A stretch of 42,498 nt of DNA from Alphaproteobacteria bacterium (GTDB lineage Bacteria > Pseudomonadota > Alphaproteobacteria > Paracaedibacterales > CAIOTO01). A program made the position numbers and the translations under genes. Below the pieces are notes generated by a model. That model saw nothing but the letters and a program-made list of their open reading frames with translations, was not told where the DNA came from and searched no databases. This document shows positions 1-8,750 of the stretch, one piece after another; within the stretch, counting starts at the first letter, position 1, and every line of letters starts with the position of its first letter. The DNA lies in the NCBI GenBank assembly GCA_030727085.1, contig JANRCF010000035.1, positions 3,820-46,317 of the forward strand. Direction: 5' to 3'.

Positions 1-822
1 AGATAGTATTACATAACCTATGAGTGCGACCATTGTACATTGAAGTCCAATATGAGTGGGCTCCTCAGCAATTTTAGTTACATAGAAATTTGTGTATGTG
101 GTTGGCAGCCAATTAGTAGTACCAACGAGCGTTCCAACAAAAATGACGATAGAGCGTCGTAGCCATAAGCAATGGATGTCTTGTTGGGCATTTTCTGTTG
201 ACGTGGTTGCTGGTGGTTGGAGATCTATTAAGATTTTCCTCATGCCAAAGCTCCAAAACGCGGCAAGCCCTCCTAATAAAAAACCAACGCGCCATAACCA
301 GGGCATATCTCGCTGAGAATACAAACATATGGTAGCAAAGCCGAACCCAATCAGGCTGCCGATGGTGCCTGATGCGACAAGAATTCCACTTACAAAACCA
401 AGGCTCTTTTTGTGGTATTCCATTAAATATGTGCCAGCGTTTGTATATTCCCCCCCGAGTGAAAATCCTTGCAATAATCTTAGAAGAACAAATAGAAACG
501 TAGCTACAATACCCATTGTTTCGTAGCCTGGCAATAATCCAATACCAAGGGCAGGGAAAATTGCCCATTTAACTGCATTTAAGAGTGCCATTTTTCGGCC
601 GTATATATCAGAAAAATAACCAAAGATCATTCCGCCAATGGGTCTTATAACAAAAGCTGCGCCGAATAAGAAAAGACTAAGGATATGGGCTTTTCTGACT
701 CCCATATCAGGAAAAAAATAGGGTGTAACAATAGATCCAATATGGGCGAATAATAAAAAATCATAATAGTCAAGAATGTTGCCGAGCAGAACGGCGAGGG
801 TAACCTTGATACGCGAGGACAT
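1..822 (-). CDS. MFS transporter, metabolite:H+ symporter (ProP/KgtP-like) family, cut by the left edge
   Basis: Reading the minus strand from an ATG at 822 gives an open frame of 274 codons that leaves the window without a stop. The protein begins MSSRIKVTLAVLLGNILDYY and is strongly hydrophobic. It carries hallmarks of the MHS branch of the major facilitator superfamily: a GNxLDYYDF segment in the first membrane helix, RPIGGMIFGYFSDIYGRK (the loop 2-3 motif with Asp and Arg) near residues 60-78, and GFSLGGEYTNAGTYLMEY in the helix-4 region. Known members are inner-membrane proton symporters for betaine, proline or dicarboxylates; the substrate cannot be read here. Only the N-terminal two thirds is present. 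It is divergent from the dioxygenase gene at 1051, with about 230 bp between them. Confidence 0.85.
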   Translation of the reverse strand, partial: MSSRIKVTLAVLLGNILDYYDFLLFAHIGSIVTPYFFPDMGVRKAHILSLFLFGAAFVIRPIGGMIFGYFSDIYGRKMALLNAVKWAIFPALGIGLLPGYETMGIVATFLFVLLRLLQGFSLGGEYTNAGTYLMEYHKKSLGFVSGILVASGTIGSLIGFGFATICLYSQRDMPWLWRVGFLLGGLAAFWSFGMRKILIDLQPPATTSTENAQQDIHCLWLRRSIVIFVGTLVGTTNWLPTTYTNFYVTKIAEEPTHIGLQCTMVALIGYVILS

Positions 823-1050
823 AGACGATTCCTTTGTAAATTTCTGATGTTAACCACTTTTTTAATATAAAAGATAAATTGTCAAAAACAATAGTTTTAA
901 GAGCAATATTTTTTTGAAAGATAGTTTATTTTTCGTCATCGATGTGTCAGAGGCTGACTCGTCTGTTTGAAAATCAGGATATTGACGTGATTTAAGGTGT
1001 TCTATAGGATTTATTGGTGATATTATAAATTTAAGTTACGAGTATGAAAA

Positions 1051-1947
1051 ATGATTCACAATAACGTTAACATTTGTCAGTTTATTTTGCCAGATTACGC
1101 GGTTGAACAATTCTTTACTGATGGCTATGTCGTTTGTAAGAATCGTTACGCATTGGATGAAGTTACTAAAATCAAGCAATGTGCGGATCATTTGCGCCAA
1201 AAAGCTGAACTGCTCTACTCTCACATCACAGAAAATAATATTAATGAATTAGGCTCTTATGCCTTGAGTGATGACGCCGCTTTTGATGTCCATTTTATTA
1301 ATTCTAATGGTGAAAACAACCTTTACTACGTTGATTATGAGGGGGCACGGTTCATACTAGGAAGTGCTAATGCGAAAATGGTAATTCATCGCATTGTGTG
1401 GGCTGGCGGCGCTGAGCCTTATTTGCTGGAAGTTTCGCGACAAGACAAACTACTGCGCCCAGTTTCTCAGCTTCTTCGGAGCAATACTGCGGATCATCTT
1501 ATCAATCAAATCCATTTTAAGATGCAAGGCGACGGTGTTGAATTTAAATGGCATCAAGATGTTATGAATAGGCGCTCATATGGAAAGCGGTGGGCTGATG
1601 TAAATGGAACAGGTAGCTTTGTGCAAACATTTATCGTGCTGGATGATACGACGTCAGAAAATGGCACGCTTAATCTTGTGAAAGGGCTACCGCCACAGGG
1701 TGATCTTTTTTTAGAAACTGTAAAAGATTCAGAGCAATTGAGAAAAGTGGCGAGGCTCGATGAGGCGTTCCCATTGGAATTAAATGTCGGTGATGTTTTG
1801 TTTATGCACCCCTATACGGTTCATGGCAGCGAGCCTAATAATTCCAGCCAAATACGCAGGCTTTTGATTAATGGTTTTTCCTGTCCTGGTGCGAATAAGG
1901 GCGATTATCCAGGTGTTGGAAGCGCAAAAGAGATTGATTTGGGTTGA
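1051..1947 (+). CDS. Phytanoyl-CoA dioxygenase (PhyH) family Fe(II)/2-oxoglutarate oxygenase
   Basis: This 298-residue protein has the metal-binding pattern of the PhyH family: His168-Gln-Asp170 in FKWHQDVMN, a distal His258 in YTVHGSEPN, and Arg residues (QIRRLL) a few positions later that would hold 2-oxoglutarate. The flanking LFMHPYTVHGSEPN and GSFVQTFIVLDDT stretches are also typical. The family hydroxylates varied small molecules such as phytanoyl-CoA, ectoine and antibiotics, so the substrate cannot be named. There is no signal peptide, so a cytoplasmic location is expected. The start at 1051 gives the longest sensible protein; no strong ribosome binding site is visible. It is convergent with the GT10-like gene, leaving about 50 bp between the stops. 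Confidence 0.8.
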   Translation: MIHNNVNICQFILPDYAVEQFFTDGYVVCKNRYALDEVTKIKQCADHLRQKAELLYSHITENNINELGSYALSDDAAFDVHFINSNGENNLYYVDYEGARFILGSANAKMVIHRIVWAGGAEPYLLEVSRQDKLLRPVSQLLRSNTADHLINQIHFKMQGDGVEFKWHQDVMNRRSYGKRWADVNGTGSFVQTFIVLDDTTSENGTLNLVKGLPPQGDLFLETVKDSEQLRKVARLDEAFPLELNVGDVLFMHPYTVHGSEPNNSSQIRRLLINGFSCPGANKGDYPGVGSAKEIDLG

Positions 1948-1997
1948 GGCAAATTCCATTTGGTACAAGAGAAGTAAAAGCGACGAGAAATCAGAAA

Positions 1998-3554
1998 TTA
2001 CATCAGATTCTTTTGATAAAAATCATTAAGGTAGTTAGTTTTAAGCTTCATAAGCCTTTCAGCTGTTTCTTTGTTTTTCTTAAGATATGGTAGCATTTCT
2101 GCATATTTTTGTGGGGTCAGTGTGTTTGCAATTCGAATGATATCATCGGTGTTTTCAGCAATTAATATGCCGCGCGCGTCAAAATAGTCGGTGACATTTG
2201 GGCAGCCTAAGTAGATTGGTACAGTAAGCGTGAGAAAACAACTTGTTAGTTTTTCGGTCATATAATTATATTGCCTGCAGTTTTCAATCGCTATGTTAAA
2301 TTGCCCGCTTAAAATCCATTTCTTTGAATCATCAGGCATTTTCCGATCTTTGAATTTTGTAGAATAACTATCAATAGCGCGGTTTGAAACATAGAATTTA
2401 CGAGGGATGGCTGTTATTTCTGCTTCACGTTCCCAAAATTTTAAACGGGAGGTATATGTGCGTGATGGGTCTTGTAGATAGTTTGTGTCTCCAACAGCGC
2501 CCAGGGATAATAAATACCCTAATTCAAACGGTTTGTTATCAAGTTGGGTGCCAGCAAAGTTATCCCAATTTTCGACTAAATGGCCTGGGATAATCCTTTC
2601 ATTTTTTGTACCTAATGGCAGGCCTGTGAAGACCAAATCGTAACCATCCGAAATACGCCTTAGAAAGATTTTGTACTCAGTTTCTGTGCTAGCAAAGCTA
2701 CAATAGTGAAGAGGTTCTGATTCATGAAATGCGATATTGATAACGAGCGGATTGATTCGACCCTCGACCGTGTAGTTCGTATACATCGGTAATCTATGCA
2801 TGATGTAGTAGAATTTTTTACCCTCTACGTTGTGTGAGTAGTAATATCGTTCATGTCTCCATTCAAGTGTTCCAGGTTCTTTGATGGATGTTTCTTTTTC
2901 AGGGTTAATGCCAAAGGCTGTTGGGTTTTGTATAAATGGACTTTTGTAAAAGCTCAATTCGCTGTTATTATTTAATTGTACATCAAGGCCGCGGTTGATC
3001 ATTGATTTGAAGCAAATAGGTATTGCATTAAATTTTGATGGAGAGAGACGCACAATGACTTTGTATGTTTTGAACCGCAATAATGCTTCTGCAGCCATCC
3101 ATGCACGATGTACTTCGCTGCTATCTTTGATGCAGACTTCAACAATGGGTGCCGTTGGTGAAAGGTCAGTTTTGGGTTGTGATAAGAAATCCACAAATGG
3201 ATTACCTTCGCATGGCCATAAGCGTTCCTTATAGAGGGTGATGTTGAACCAGGAGTTCGGATCGCGGTGTGTTTTTCGCTCGCCTTGCCAGCCATGTTTC
3301 ATAAAGTGATCGATAGGTGTTAAGCCTGTTTTATCGAGGTCTTCTTTGTATTGGTCTTTATAAAAATTCTCATCGAAATAAGGTTCTATTAGTTTTTTTT
3401 GTTGTTCGTAGGAAAGCTGTGCCAAGGTTTCAGTTGTGGGTAAGGCAGTGTTTACTGGTGGAGTAGAGGTAGCAGGTTGCTGCGCTATTACGGTGAAAGA
3501 AAAATTGATCGTGACAATGAAAGTTAACGTAAAATAAAGAATGTATTTTTTCAT
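1998..3554 (-). CDS. Exported protein with C-terminal glycosyltransferase family 10 (alpha-1,3-fucosyltransferase-like) domain
   Basis: I place the start at the ATG at 3554, not the upstream codon at 3593, because it gives a clean signal peptide (MKKYILYFTLTFIVTINFSF, then TVIAQQ with a likely cleavage after Ala). The mature protein of about 495 residues opens with a module containing PYFDENFYKDQYKEDL and HFMKHGWQGER. That module resembles the short N-terminal repeats found in some bacterial polysaccharide glycosyltransferases. Near residues 415-465 it has the GT10 donor-site pattern: FNIAIENC, YMTEKLTSCFLTLTVPIYLG and CPNVTDYFD, matching the fucosyltransferase pattern of FNIAFEN, YVTEK and PIYxGxPN. 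GT10 enzymes use GDP-fucose, which is not expected outside the bacterial cytoplasm, so the signal peptide is odd. Fucose transfer is inferred from family, not shown. Confidence 0.72.
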   Translation of the reverse strand: MKKYILYFTLTFIVTINFSFTVIAQQPATSTPPVNTALPTTETLAQLSYEQQKKLIEPYFDENFYKDQYKEDLDKTGLTPIDHFMKHGWQGERKTHRDPNSWFNITLYKERLWPCEGNPFVDFLSQPKTDLSPTAPIVEVCIKDSSEVHRAWMAAEALLRFKTYKVIVRLSPSKFNAIPICFKSMINRGLDVQLNNNSELSFYKSPFIQNPTAFGINPEKETSIKEPGTLEWRHERYYYSHNVEGKKFYYIMHRLPMYTNYTVEGRINPLVINIAFHESEPLHYCSFASTETEYKIFLRRISDGYDLVFTGLPLGTKNERIIPGHLVENWDNFAGTQLDNKPFELGYLLSLGAVGDTNYLQDPSRTYTSRLKFWEREAEITAIPRKFYVSNRAIDSYSTKFKDRKMPDDSKKWILSGQFNIAIENCRQYNYMTEKLTSCFLTLTVPIYLGCPNVTDYFDARGILIAENTDDIIRIANTLTPQKYAEMLPYLKKNKETAERLMKLKTNYLNDFYQKNLM

Positions 3555-3778
3555 AAAATCATCAATGAGAAGTATGTATTTAAAATTTAGCATTAATGCA
3601 ATAATTTTGTAAAGTTAGATTATGCGGGCTTGATACTAGCAAAATTACATAATTTGAATCGCTCACTAAGCATTATAATAATGAGTGTGACAGTATCAGC
3701 GATACGGTCATTTTTTCCTTGTTGTGACAGTTCTACTTTTATGGCATAGCTTAAGTAACACCTTAAAAAAGATTTTGC

Positions 3779-5776
3779 ATGTCCTCTCCAACGATCACTC
3801 ACAAGCCACTTCAAATAGTATCGCCATTCTCGCCTGCAGGTGATCAACCGGCGGCCATAGCTGCCCTAATTGATGGGTTGAATCAGAATGAGAAAAATCA
3901 AGTTCTACTTGGTGTAACTGGATCAGGCAAAACCTTTACAATAGCGAATGTGATTCAGGCGGTGCAACGGCCAGCGATTATTTTGGCGCCAAATAAAACG
4001 CTAGCGGCGCAGTTGTATGCCGAAATGCAAAGTTTTTTCCCACATAACGCGGTTGAATATTTTGTGTCGTATTATGATTATTATCAGCCAGAGGCATATG
4101 TGCCGCGCTCTGATACATTCATTGAAAAGACGGCTGCTATTAACGAACAGATCGATCGCATGCGTCATTCGGCTACACGGGCATTGCTTGAACGATCTGA
4201 TGTAATTGTGGTGGCGTCAGTGTCATGCATCTACGGTATTGGCGGCGTTGAAACGTATAGCGAAATGGTGCTTGAACTACGTAAAGGCATGTCCCTTGAT
4301 CGCACGAATTTACTGCGTAAATTGACCGAGCTTCAATACAAACGAAATGACATTGCTTTTGTGCGTGGTACGTTTCGGGTGCGTGGTGATATTCTTGATA
4401 TTTTTCCGTCACACTTTGATGAACGCGCTTGGAAGATTAGTTTTTTTGGCGATGAGCTTGAAGAGATTGTTGAAGTCGATGCGTTAACAGGTGAGCGTTT
4501 TGAAAAGCTAGATAAAGTAATTGTTTATCCCAATAGTCACTATGTGACGCCTGGACGTACAATTCAGCAAGCGATTAAGCAAATTCAAAGTGATCTTATA
4601 ATAAGGTTGGCAGAGTTTCGCCAAGACAATAAATTGCTTGAGGCGCAACGTCTTGAGCAGCGCACCATGTTTGATCTTGAAATGATGGCAGCAACTGGCT
4701 CATGTGCGGGTATTGAAAATTATTCGCGATATCTGACGGGTAGGGCGCCAGGCTCTGCTCCACCGACGTTGTTTGAATATTTACCAAATGATGCTTTGTT
4801 GATCATTGACGAGAGTCACGTTGCCGTACCCCAGCTGGGTGCGATGTATAAGGGCGATAAAGCACGTAAAACGACATTATCCGATTATGGGTTTCGCTTG
4901 CCTTCCTGCAAAGATAATCGTCCGTTGATGTTCGAGGAATGGGAAGCTATGCGCCCGCAAACAGTGTTTGTATCAGCAACGCCTGGTCCATTTGAGCTTG
5001 ATCAAACGCAAGGTGTATTTGTCGAGCAATTGATTCGCCCGACTGGCTTAGTTGATCCTATGTGCGAGATTCACCCTTGTGAGAATCAAGTGGATGATTT
5101 GATTCATGAATGCAAAGCGACGGTTGCAAAAGGGTATCGTATTTTGGTAACTACACTTACAAAACGGATGGCGGAATCACTGACGGATTACCTAACGGAG
5201 GCAGGCCTTAAAACATGTTATCTGCATTCGGATATTGATACGTTAGAGCGTATTCAGATTCTGCAGCAATTGCGTAAGGGTACGCATGATGTGTTGGTGG
5301 GTATTAACTTGCTTCGTGAAGGGTTAGACATTCCTGAATGCGGTTTGGTTGCAATTTTGGATGCCGATAAAGAAGGGTTTTTACGTTCTAAAACATCTTT
5401 GATACAAACGATTGGGCGTGCTGCACGAAATGTGGATGGTCGCGTAATTTTATATGCGGACAAGATGACAAAGTCAATGGAAGGCGCATTGGCTGAAACG
5501 GATCGTCGTCGTGAGAAACAAGTTGAGTATAACGAAGCACATGGTATTACGCCGCAATCTATCCGTAAAGATTTAGCGCAATCGATGGATATGGATGGCG
5601 TAGGGGCTGCTGCCGAAAAGGCTGAAAAGTTGCATATTGATATAACCAAGATTGCGAAGCAAATTGCGGATTTGGAAAAGAAAATGCGCAAAGCCGCTGG
5701 TGATTTAGATTTTGAAAAGGCGGCGCAGTTCAGAGATGAGTTGAAGCAACTGAGGGAGATTCAGCTGACGTTGTAA
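3779..5776 (+). CDS. uvrB: Excinuclease ABC subunit B
   Basis: This is a full-length UvrB of 665 residues, the usual size. It is the damage-verifying helicase-like subunit of nucleotide excision repair, loaded by UvrA and joined by UvrC. Visible signatures are Walker A GVTGSGKTFT near residue 45, the beta-hairpin region YYDYYQPEAYVP with VASVSCIYGIG after it, the motif II box DESH at 344-347, the C-terminal helicase motifs (LREGLDIPE, QTIGRAARN), and a closing UVR motif (DLDFEKAAQFRDELKQL) that contacts UvrC. The last 315 bp (5462-5776) are present a second time at 8372-8686, so this 3' end is one arm of a duplication that flanks a secreted-protein gene. Confidence 0.97.
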   Translation: MSSPTITHKPLQIVSPFSPAGDQPAAIAALIDGLNQNEKNQVLLGVTGSGKTFTIANVIQAVQRPAIILAPNKTLAAQLYAEMQSFFPHNAVEYFVSYYDYYQPEAYVPRSDTFIEKTAAINEQIDRMRHSATRALLERSDVIVVASVSCIYGIGGVETYSEMVLELRKGMSLDRTNLLRKLTELQYKRNDIAFVRGTFRVRGDILDIFPSHFDERAWKISFFGDELEEIVEVDALTGERFEKLDKVIVYPNSHYVTPGRTIQQAIKQIQSDLIIRLAEFRQDNKLLEAQRLEQRTMFDLEMMAATGSCAGIENYSRYLTGRAPGSAPPTLFEYLPNDALLIIDESHVAVPQLGAMYKGDKARKTTLSDYGFRLPSCKDNRPLMFEEWEAMRPQTVFVSATPGPFELDQTQGVFVEQLIRPTGLVDPMCEIHPCENQVDDLIHECKATVAKGYRILVTTLTKRMAESLTDYLTEAGLKTCYLHSDIDTLERIQILQQLRKGTHDVLVGINLLREGLDIPECGLVAILDADKEGFLRSKTSLIQTIGRAARNVDGRVILYADKMTKSMEGALAETDRRREKQVEYNEAHGITPQSIRKDLAQSMDMDGVGAAAEKAEKLHIDITKIAKQIADLEKKMRKAAGDLDFEKAAQFRDELKQLREIQLTL

Positions 5777-5880
5777 TTTAATTGCATTTTTCACCACAAC
5801 CATTCAGGCTATTCCTGTTATCATCGTGCTCTTTTTGTGGGGCTCTGCTCTTTGAAAGCACATAGCTATTCATTTATTTT

Positions 5881-5929
5881 ACGCACTAATTGCCATTGTG
5901 TCCGAGTCCGGAGATGGCAATTAGCGCGT
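5881..5929. other. Hairpin-forming inverted repeat between uvrB and a convergent gene
   Basis: The arms ctaattgccat (5886-5896) and atggcaattag (5914-5924) are perfect 11-bp complements. With one mismatch the pairing extends outward to acgc/gcgt, enclosing a 17-base loop that can itself pair (tccg/cgga). It sits between two convergent genes, the usual place for a bidirectional terminator. Neither strand shows a clear T-tract right after the stem, so I call it a hairpin and not a proven terminator. No gene is visible in 5777-5962. Confidence 0.5.
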
Positions 5930-5962
5930 CCAAAAGTGATAAAAAAAGTGAGTGATTACATT

Positions 5963-8218
5963 TTATTTTTCATTCACGGCAGCTGTGGTTGAACGTGCTG
6001 CGCCAGCCGCTTCTGCAGAACGCGCCCTGTGCTGAATCGTTTTTATATATATTTCATTAACATATGATTGTAAATATGCTCGGTAACCATCTACAACAAA
6101 CTCAACGACAACATTAATATCGTCTTCTAACGTGTCTTCATCCACATCATGTGATTGTGCAAAGTCAGAGATATATCTTCGTGTTAAGTTTTCAATGTCT
6201 GACATTGTTGATTGAGGTGTTGCACCACGTCGAACGAGCTCTCTTGCTAATCTAATAGCCTTTTTATGTGCCTCTTTTTGAGTAATGTCTTCACGAGGCT
6301 CTCTTGCTGCTGTACGCGCTTCATCTCTACAATCTTCTTTGTAAAAAATATTAAATGCATTTTTTATAAACATTCGAACTAATAGAGGGCCCTCTGCTTT
6401 TGCGAAAATGCTATCCAATTCTGGGTCCTCAAGGCCACGAAGGCCTGTTACGGCTCGATTAACGGCGCCTTCGGTGCAAATTTCTACGCCTTTAACACCT
6501 ATCCTATTGCTATAGAAAGTCCGCTGAGGTGCGGGCGTTTCTGATAAGAACCCATGGATCCACAACTGAATTTTTATTTCTCTTTCAGCGGCATCTGGAT
6601 AACGCTTGTGAATATATTTGAAAACTTCCCCAACTATTTTAACAGCTTTTTTATCTTCAAGCACTTCGAATAAAATTCTTATGTTATCAGCGGTGCTTCT
6701 GGTTGATATGTCAGCCATACTTCTTAGTTTATCAGCGATTAGATGTTTCAACACGTCAGCTTTTAAGGCAGGCTGAGGCACTCCCTGCCAAGCAGCATCT
6801 AAATCTATATGATTAATTATAGCTTGATTTAAAGAAAGAAATTCTGTTTCCTCCTCGTCTTCTTCATCCTCACCTTCATCTTCATCTACATACAGTGGCA
6901 TTGCAACTATGTATTTATGATAATCATCAATAGAACCCAACATTCGAGCAAGTAAGTTATTAGTTTGGTATGGTCGTTGCCTTCTTCTTTCTACACTGTG
7001 CATTACTTCATTTTTCACATTGTTTGGCACATTTGTGAATAGCAAACGTATTACTTGATTGTTATAATAGAGACGCATTTTTTCTAGGTTTGAATCTAAA
7101 TAACGTTCAGACGAATAAGGGTATTCTAAAATCTTTGCCAGATCTTCTGGTGGGTTTTCTAGTTGGTAACGAATGTATTCATGAAGCTGTTTGTCCTCAT
7201 TAAGAGGTCTTGTTGTTGATAGCATTTTAGATTTTTCAGGATGATGAACAAAATCAGCTAGATTTATGTGTAAACGACAGTAATGTTTAGCAACAAGTAC
7301 GGGGTCAAGTGCATAAACTTGCTTGTGATTTAATAAGAATCGAGATGCTGCAATGTTTTTGTACTCAGTTCGCATAAATTTATTAAATGCAAAGTTAATT
7401 GCACTTTTATTTGCAAATAATTTAGCGTGATTGTAATGCGTGATTTCTGTTGGAAGGTCACATAAAAGCGTTGCTATTGTCATATTATTAACGTTAAGTG
7501 CTTCTATAAGAGCTCCAGCAAGGGTTTGTTGAGTTAGCTCGAACGCACCTCTTAATCGCAACAGACGTGACACCGTTAACCGATGATTTAGTTTGACGCT
7601 ATGCATTAATTGTTCGCTAAGCCATATCGAAAAGTTATTTTCACTTTCTTTCTTTTCTTCAGGATTATTTAATGAAATTGCAGCTGTAAACTTATTGAAC
7701 TTAGGTTCCCACTCATTCTTTATATAATTCTCTTCGCTTGGCATGACAATATATTGTTTTCGCCTATGGGTCGTATTACCTCTAAGAAGAAGTTCAAATC
7801 TATCTCGTTGTTGTTTTAGGTCCTCTGGTTTCAATCTTTTTTGTAAGGCATAAATAATGTCTGGATTACTTCCTTCCTCTGCTAATTTTTCAAATTGTTC
7901 AACTACTAAAGAATAGCTTGGTTGCAGTCTTTTTGCTTTGTAAAATATATTGATAAGATCAATACTTTCAAGCGCGATTGCATAGCTAAAACTTTCATCA
8001 ACTGCTTCTTGGCTTGGCTGTATCAACTTAGTTGAGTCAAGCAATTCACTGAATTCAACTATATTTTGAAGATTTGCTGTCCATAACAATTTATTGTCAA
8101 GATCATTTTGCTCTATCCCAGGAGTATCTATTTTTTCCGCTGTAAAACCCTGGTGCACAAAAGACGATGCTATTGAAAAAGCAGTGACTATCAAAAGTTC
8201 TTTATATAAAATTTTCAT
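5963..8218 (-). CDS. Secreted protein of unknown function, ankyrin-like helical pairs and an acidic tract
   Basis: I do not recognise this 751-residue protein. It starts with a signal peptide (MKILYKELLIVTAFSIASSF, cut probably after GFTA) and has a good ribosome binding site (taaggaaa) before the ATG at 8218. The first 300 residues show recurring helix pairs of the type LMHSVKLNHRLTVSRLLRLR and ALIEALNVNNMTIATLL. These look like strongly diverged ankyrin-type repeats, though that is an impression and not a domain match. Around residues 440-457 lies a very acidic run (DEDEGEDEEDEEETE). The C-terminal third is charged and mostly helical, ending in an Ala/Ser-rich tail. The gene lies antisense to and between uvrB and a second copy of the uvrB 3' end, so it is probably acquired cargo. 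A role as secreted effector is possible but unproven. Confidence 0.7.
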   Translation of the reverse strand: MKILYKELLIVTAFSIASSFVHQGFTAEKIDTPGIEQNDLDNKLLWTANLQNIVEFSELLDSTKLIQPSQEAVDESFSYAIALESIDLINIFYKAKRLQPSYSLVVEQFEKLAEEGSNPDIIYALQKRLKPEDLKQQRDRFELLLRGNTTHRRKQYIVMPSEENYIKNEWEPKFNKFTAAISLNNPEEKKESENNFSIWLSEQLMHSVKLNHRLTVSRLLRLRGAFELTQQTLAGALIEALNVNNMTIATLLCDLPTEITHYNHAKLFANKSAINFAFNKFMRTEYKNIAASRFLLNHKQVYALDPVLVAKHYCRLHINLADFVHHPEKSKMLSTTRPLNEDKQLHEYIRYQLENPPEDLAKILEYPYSSERYLDSNLEKMRLYYNNQVIRLLFTNVPNNVKNEVMHSVERRRQRPYQTNNLLARMLGSIDDYHKYIVAMPLYVDEDEGEDEEDEEETEFLSLNQAIINHIDLDAAWQGVPQPALKADVLKHLIADKLRSMADISTRSTADNIRILFEVLEDKKAVKIVGEVFKYIHKRYPDAAEREIKIQLWIHGFLSETPAPQRTFYSNRIGVKGVEICTEGAVNRAVTGLRGLEDPELDSIFAKAEGPLLVRMFIKNAFNIFYKEDCRDEARTAAREPREDITQKEAHKKAIRLARELVRRGATPQSTMSDIENLTRRYISDFAQSHDVDEDTLEDDINVVVEFVVDGYRAYLQSYVNEIYIKTIQHRARSAEAAGAARSTTAAVNEK

Positions 8219-8371
8219 ATATTTTTCCTTAATTTTATAATATATAATTTATTAAATAATATAATTTATTTTAACTTTATAAGCCAGTGTTTCTATTTTG
8301 TCAATTTTATCTTGCACTTCATATCAATGTGCTCTGAATCTTTGTATTTAAAATTGAGTCGAAGATTTATA

Positions 8372-8686
8372 AAGATGACAAAGTCAATGGAGGGTGCGTT
8401 GGCTGAAACGGATCGCCGCCGTGAGAAACAGACTGAGTATAACGAAGCACATGGTATTACGCCGCAATCTATTCGTAAAGATTTAGCGCAATCGATGGAT
8501 ATGGATGGTGTGGGTGCTGCCGCTGAAAAGGTTGCTAAACTGCATATTGATATTACAAAAATTGCGAAGCAAATTGCAGATCTAGAAAAGAAAATGCGCA
8601 AAGCCGCGGGGGATTTGGATTTTGAAAAAGCCGCGCAGTTTAGAGATGAGTTGAAGCAGCTACGGGACATTCAGCTGACGTTGTGA
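8372..8686 (+). pseudogene. uvrB': Detached, diverged second copy of the uvrB 3' end
   Basis: These 315 bp align without gaps to 5462-5776 of uvrB. By hand count there are about 36 mismatches (about 89% identity), but only 4 of 104 encoded residues differ (Val/Thr, Ala/Val, Glu/Ala, Glu/Asp), and the stop is tga where uvrB has taa. The frame is intact and encodes the end of the helicase domain plus the UVR motif. Just upstream, gtcgaagatttat resembles decayed uvrB sequence, and no motor domain remains. A read-through protein of up to 124 residues could start upstream, but it would hold only the UvrC-contact motif. The mostly synonymous divergence means both copies evolved as functional uvrB ends before they came together. 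Confidence 0.85.
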
Positions 8687-8750
8687 ATATGAAGGGAGGC
8701 TAATGACACTGGTATTCATAAAGTCCTCGAGCAATCCTAAACCTGCGCAC

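Larger units (their letters stand above)
5462..8686. mobile_element. Candidate acquired module flanked by direct repeats of the uvrB 3' end
   Basis: Two 315-bp direct repeats (5462-5776 and 8372-8686) enclose about 2.6 kb that contains one secreted-protein gene on the opposite strand. The repeat period is 2910 bp. There is no integrase, transposase or terminal inverted repeat. The arrangement is what a single crossover between the resident uvrB and an incoming circular or tandem fragment carrying a homologous uvrB end plus cargo would leave. A site-specific element that rebuilds the gene end is also possible, but 315 bp is long for an attachment site. The boundaries are those of the repeats and are approximate on the 5' side. 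Confidence 0.5.

Noticed and set aside
113..568. Minus-strand 151-codon frame
   Set aside because: It overlaps the MFS transporter in another frame; the transporter frame has family motifs and stays open to the edge, this one has none.
3620..3847. Minus-strand 75-codon frame before uvrB
   Set aside because: It overlaps the uvrB start, has no domain wording and no ribosome binding site.
8312..8686. Free-standing 124-codon gene
   Set aside because: Its recognisable part is just the uvrB end; the upstream 20 residues are not conserved-looking, so I treat it as a remnant.
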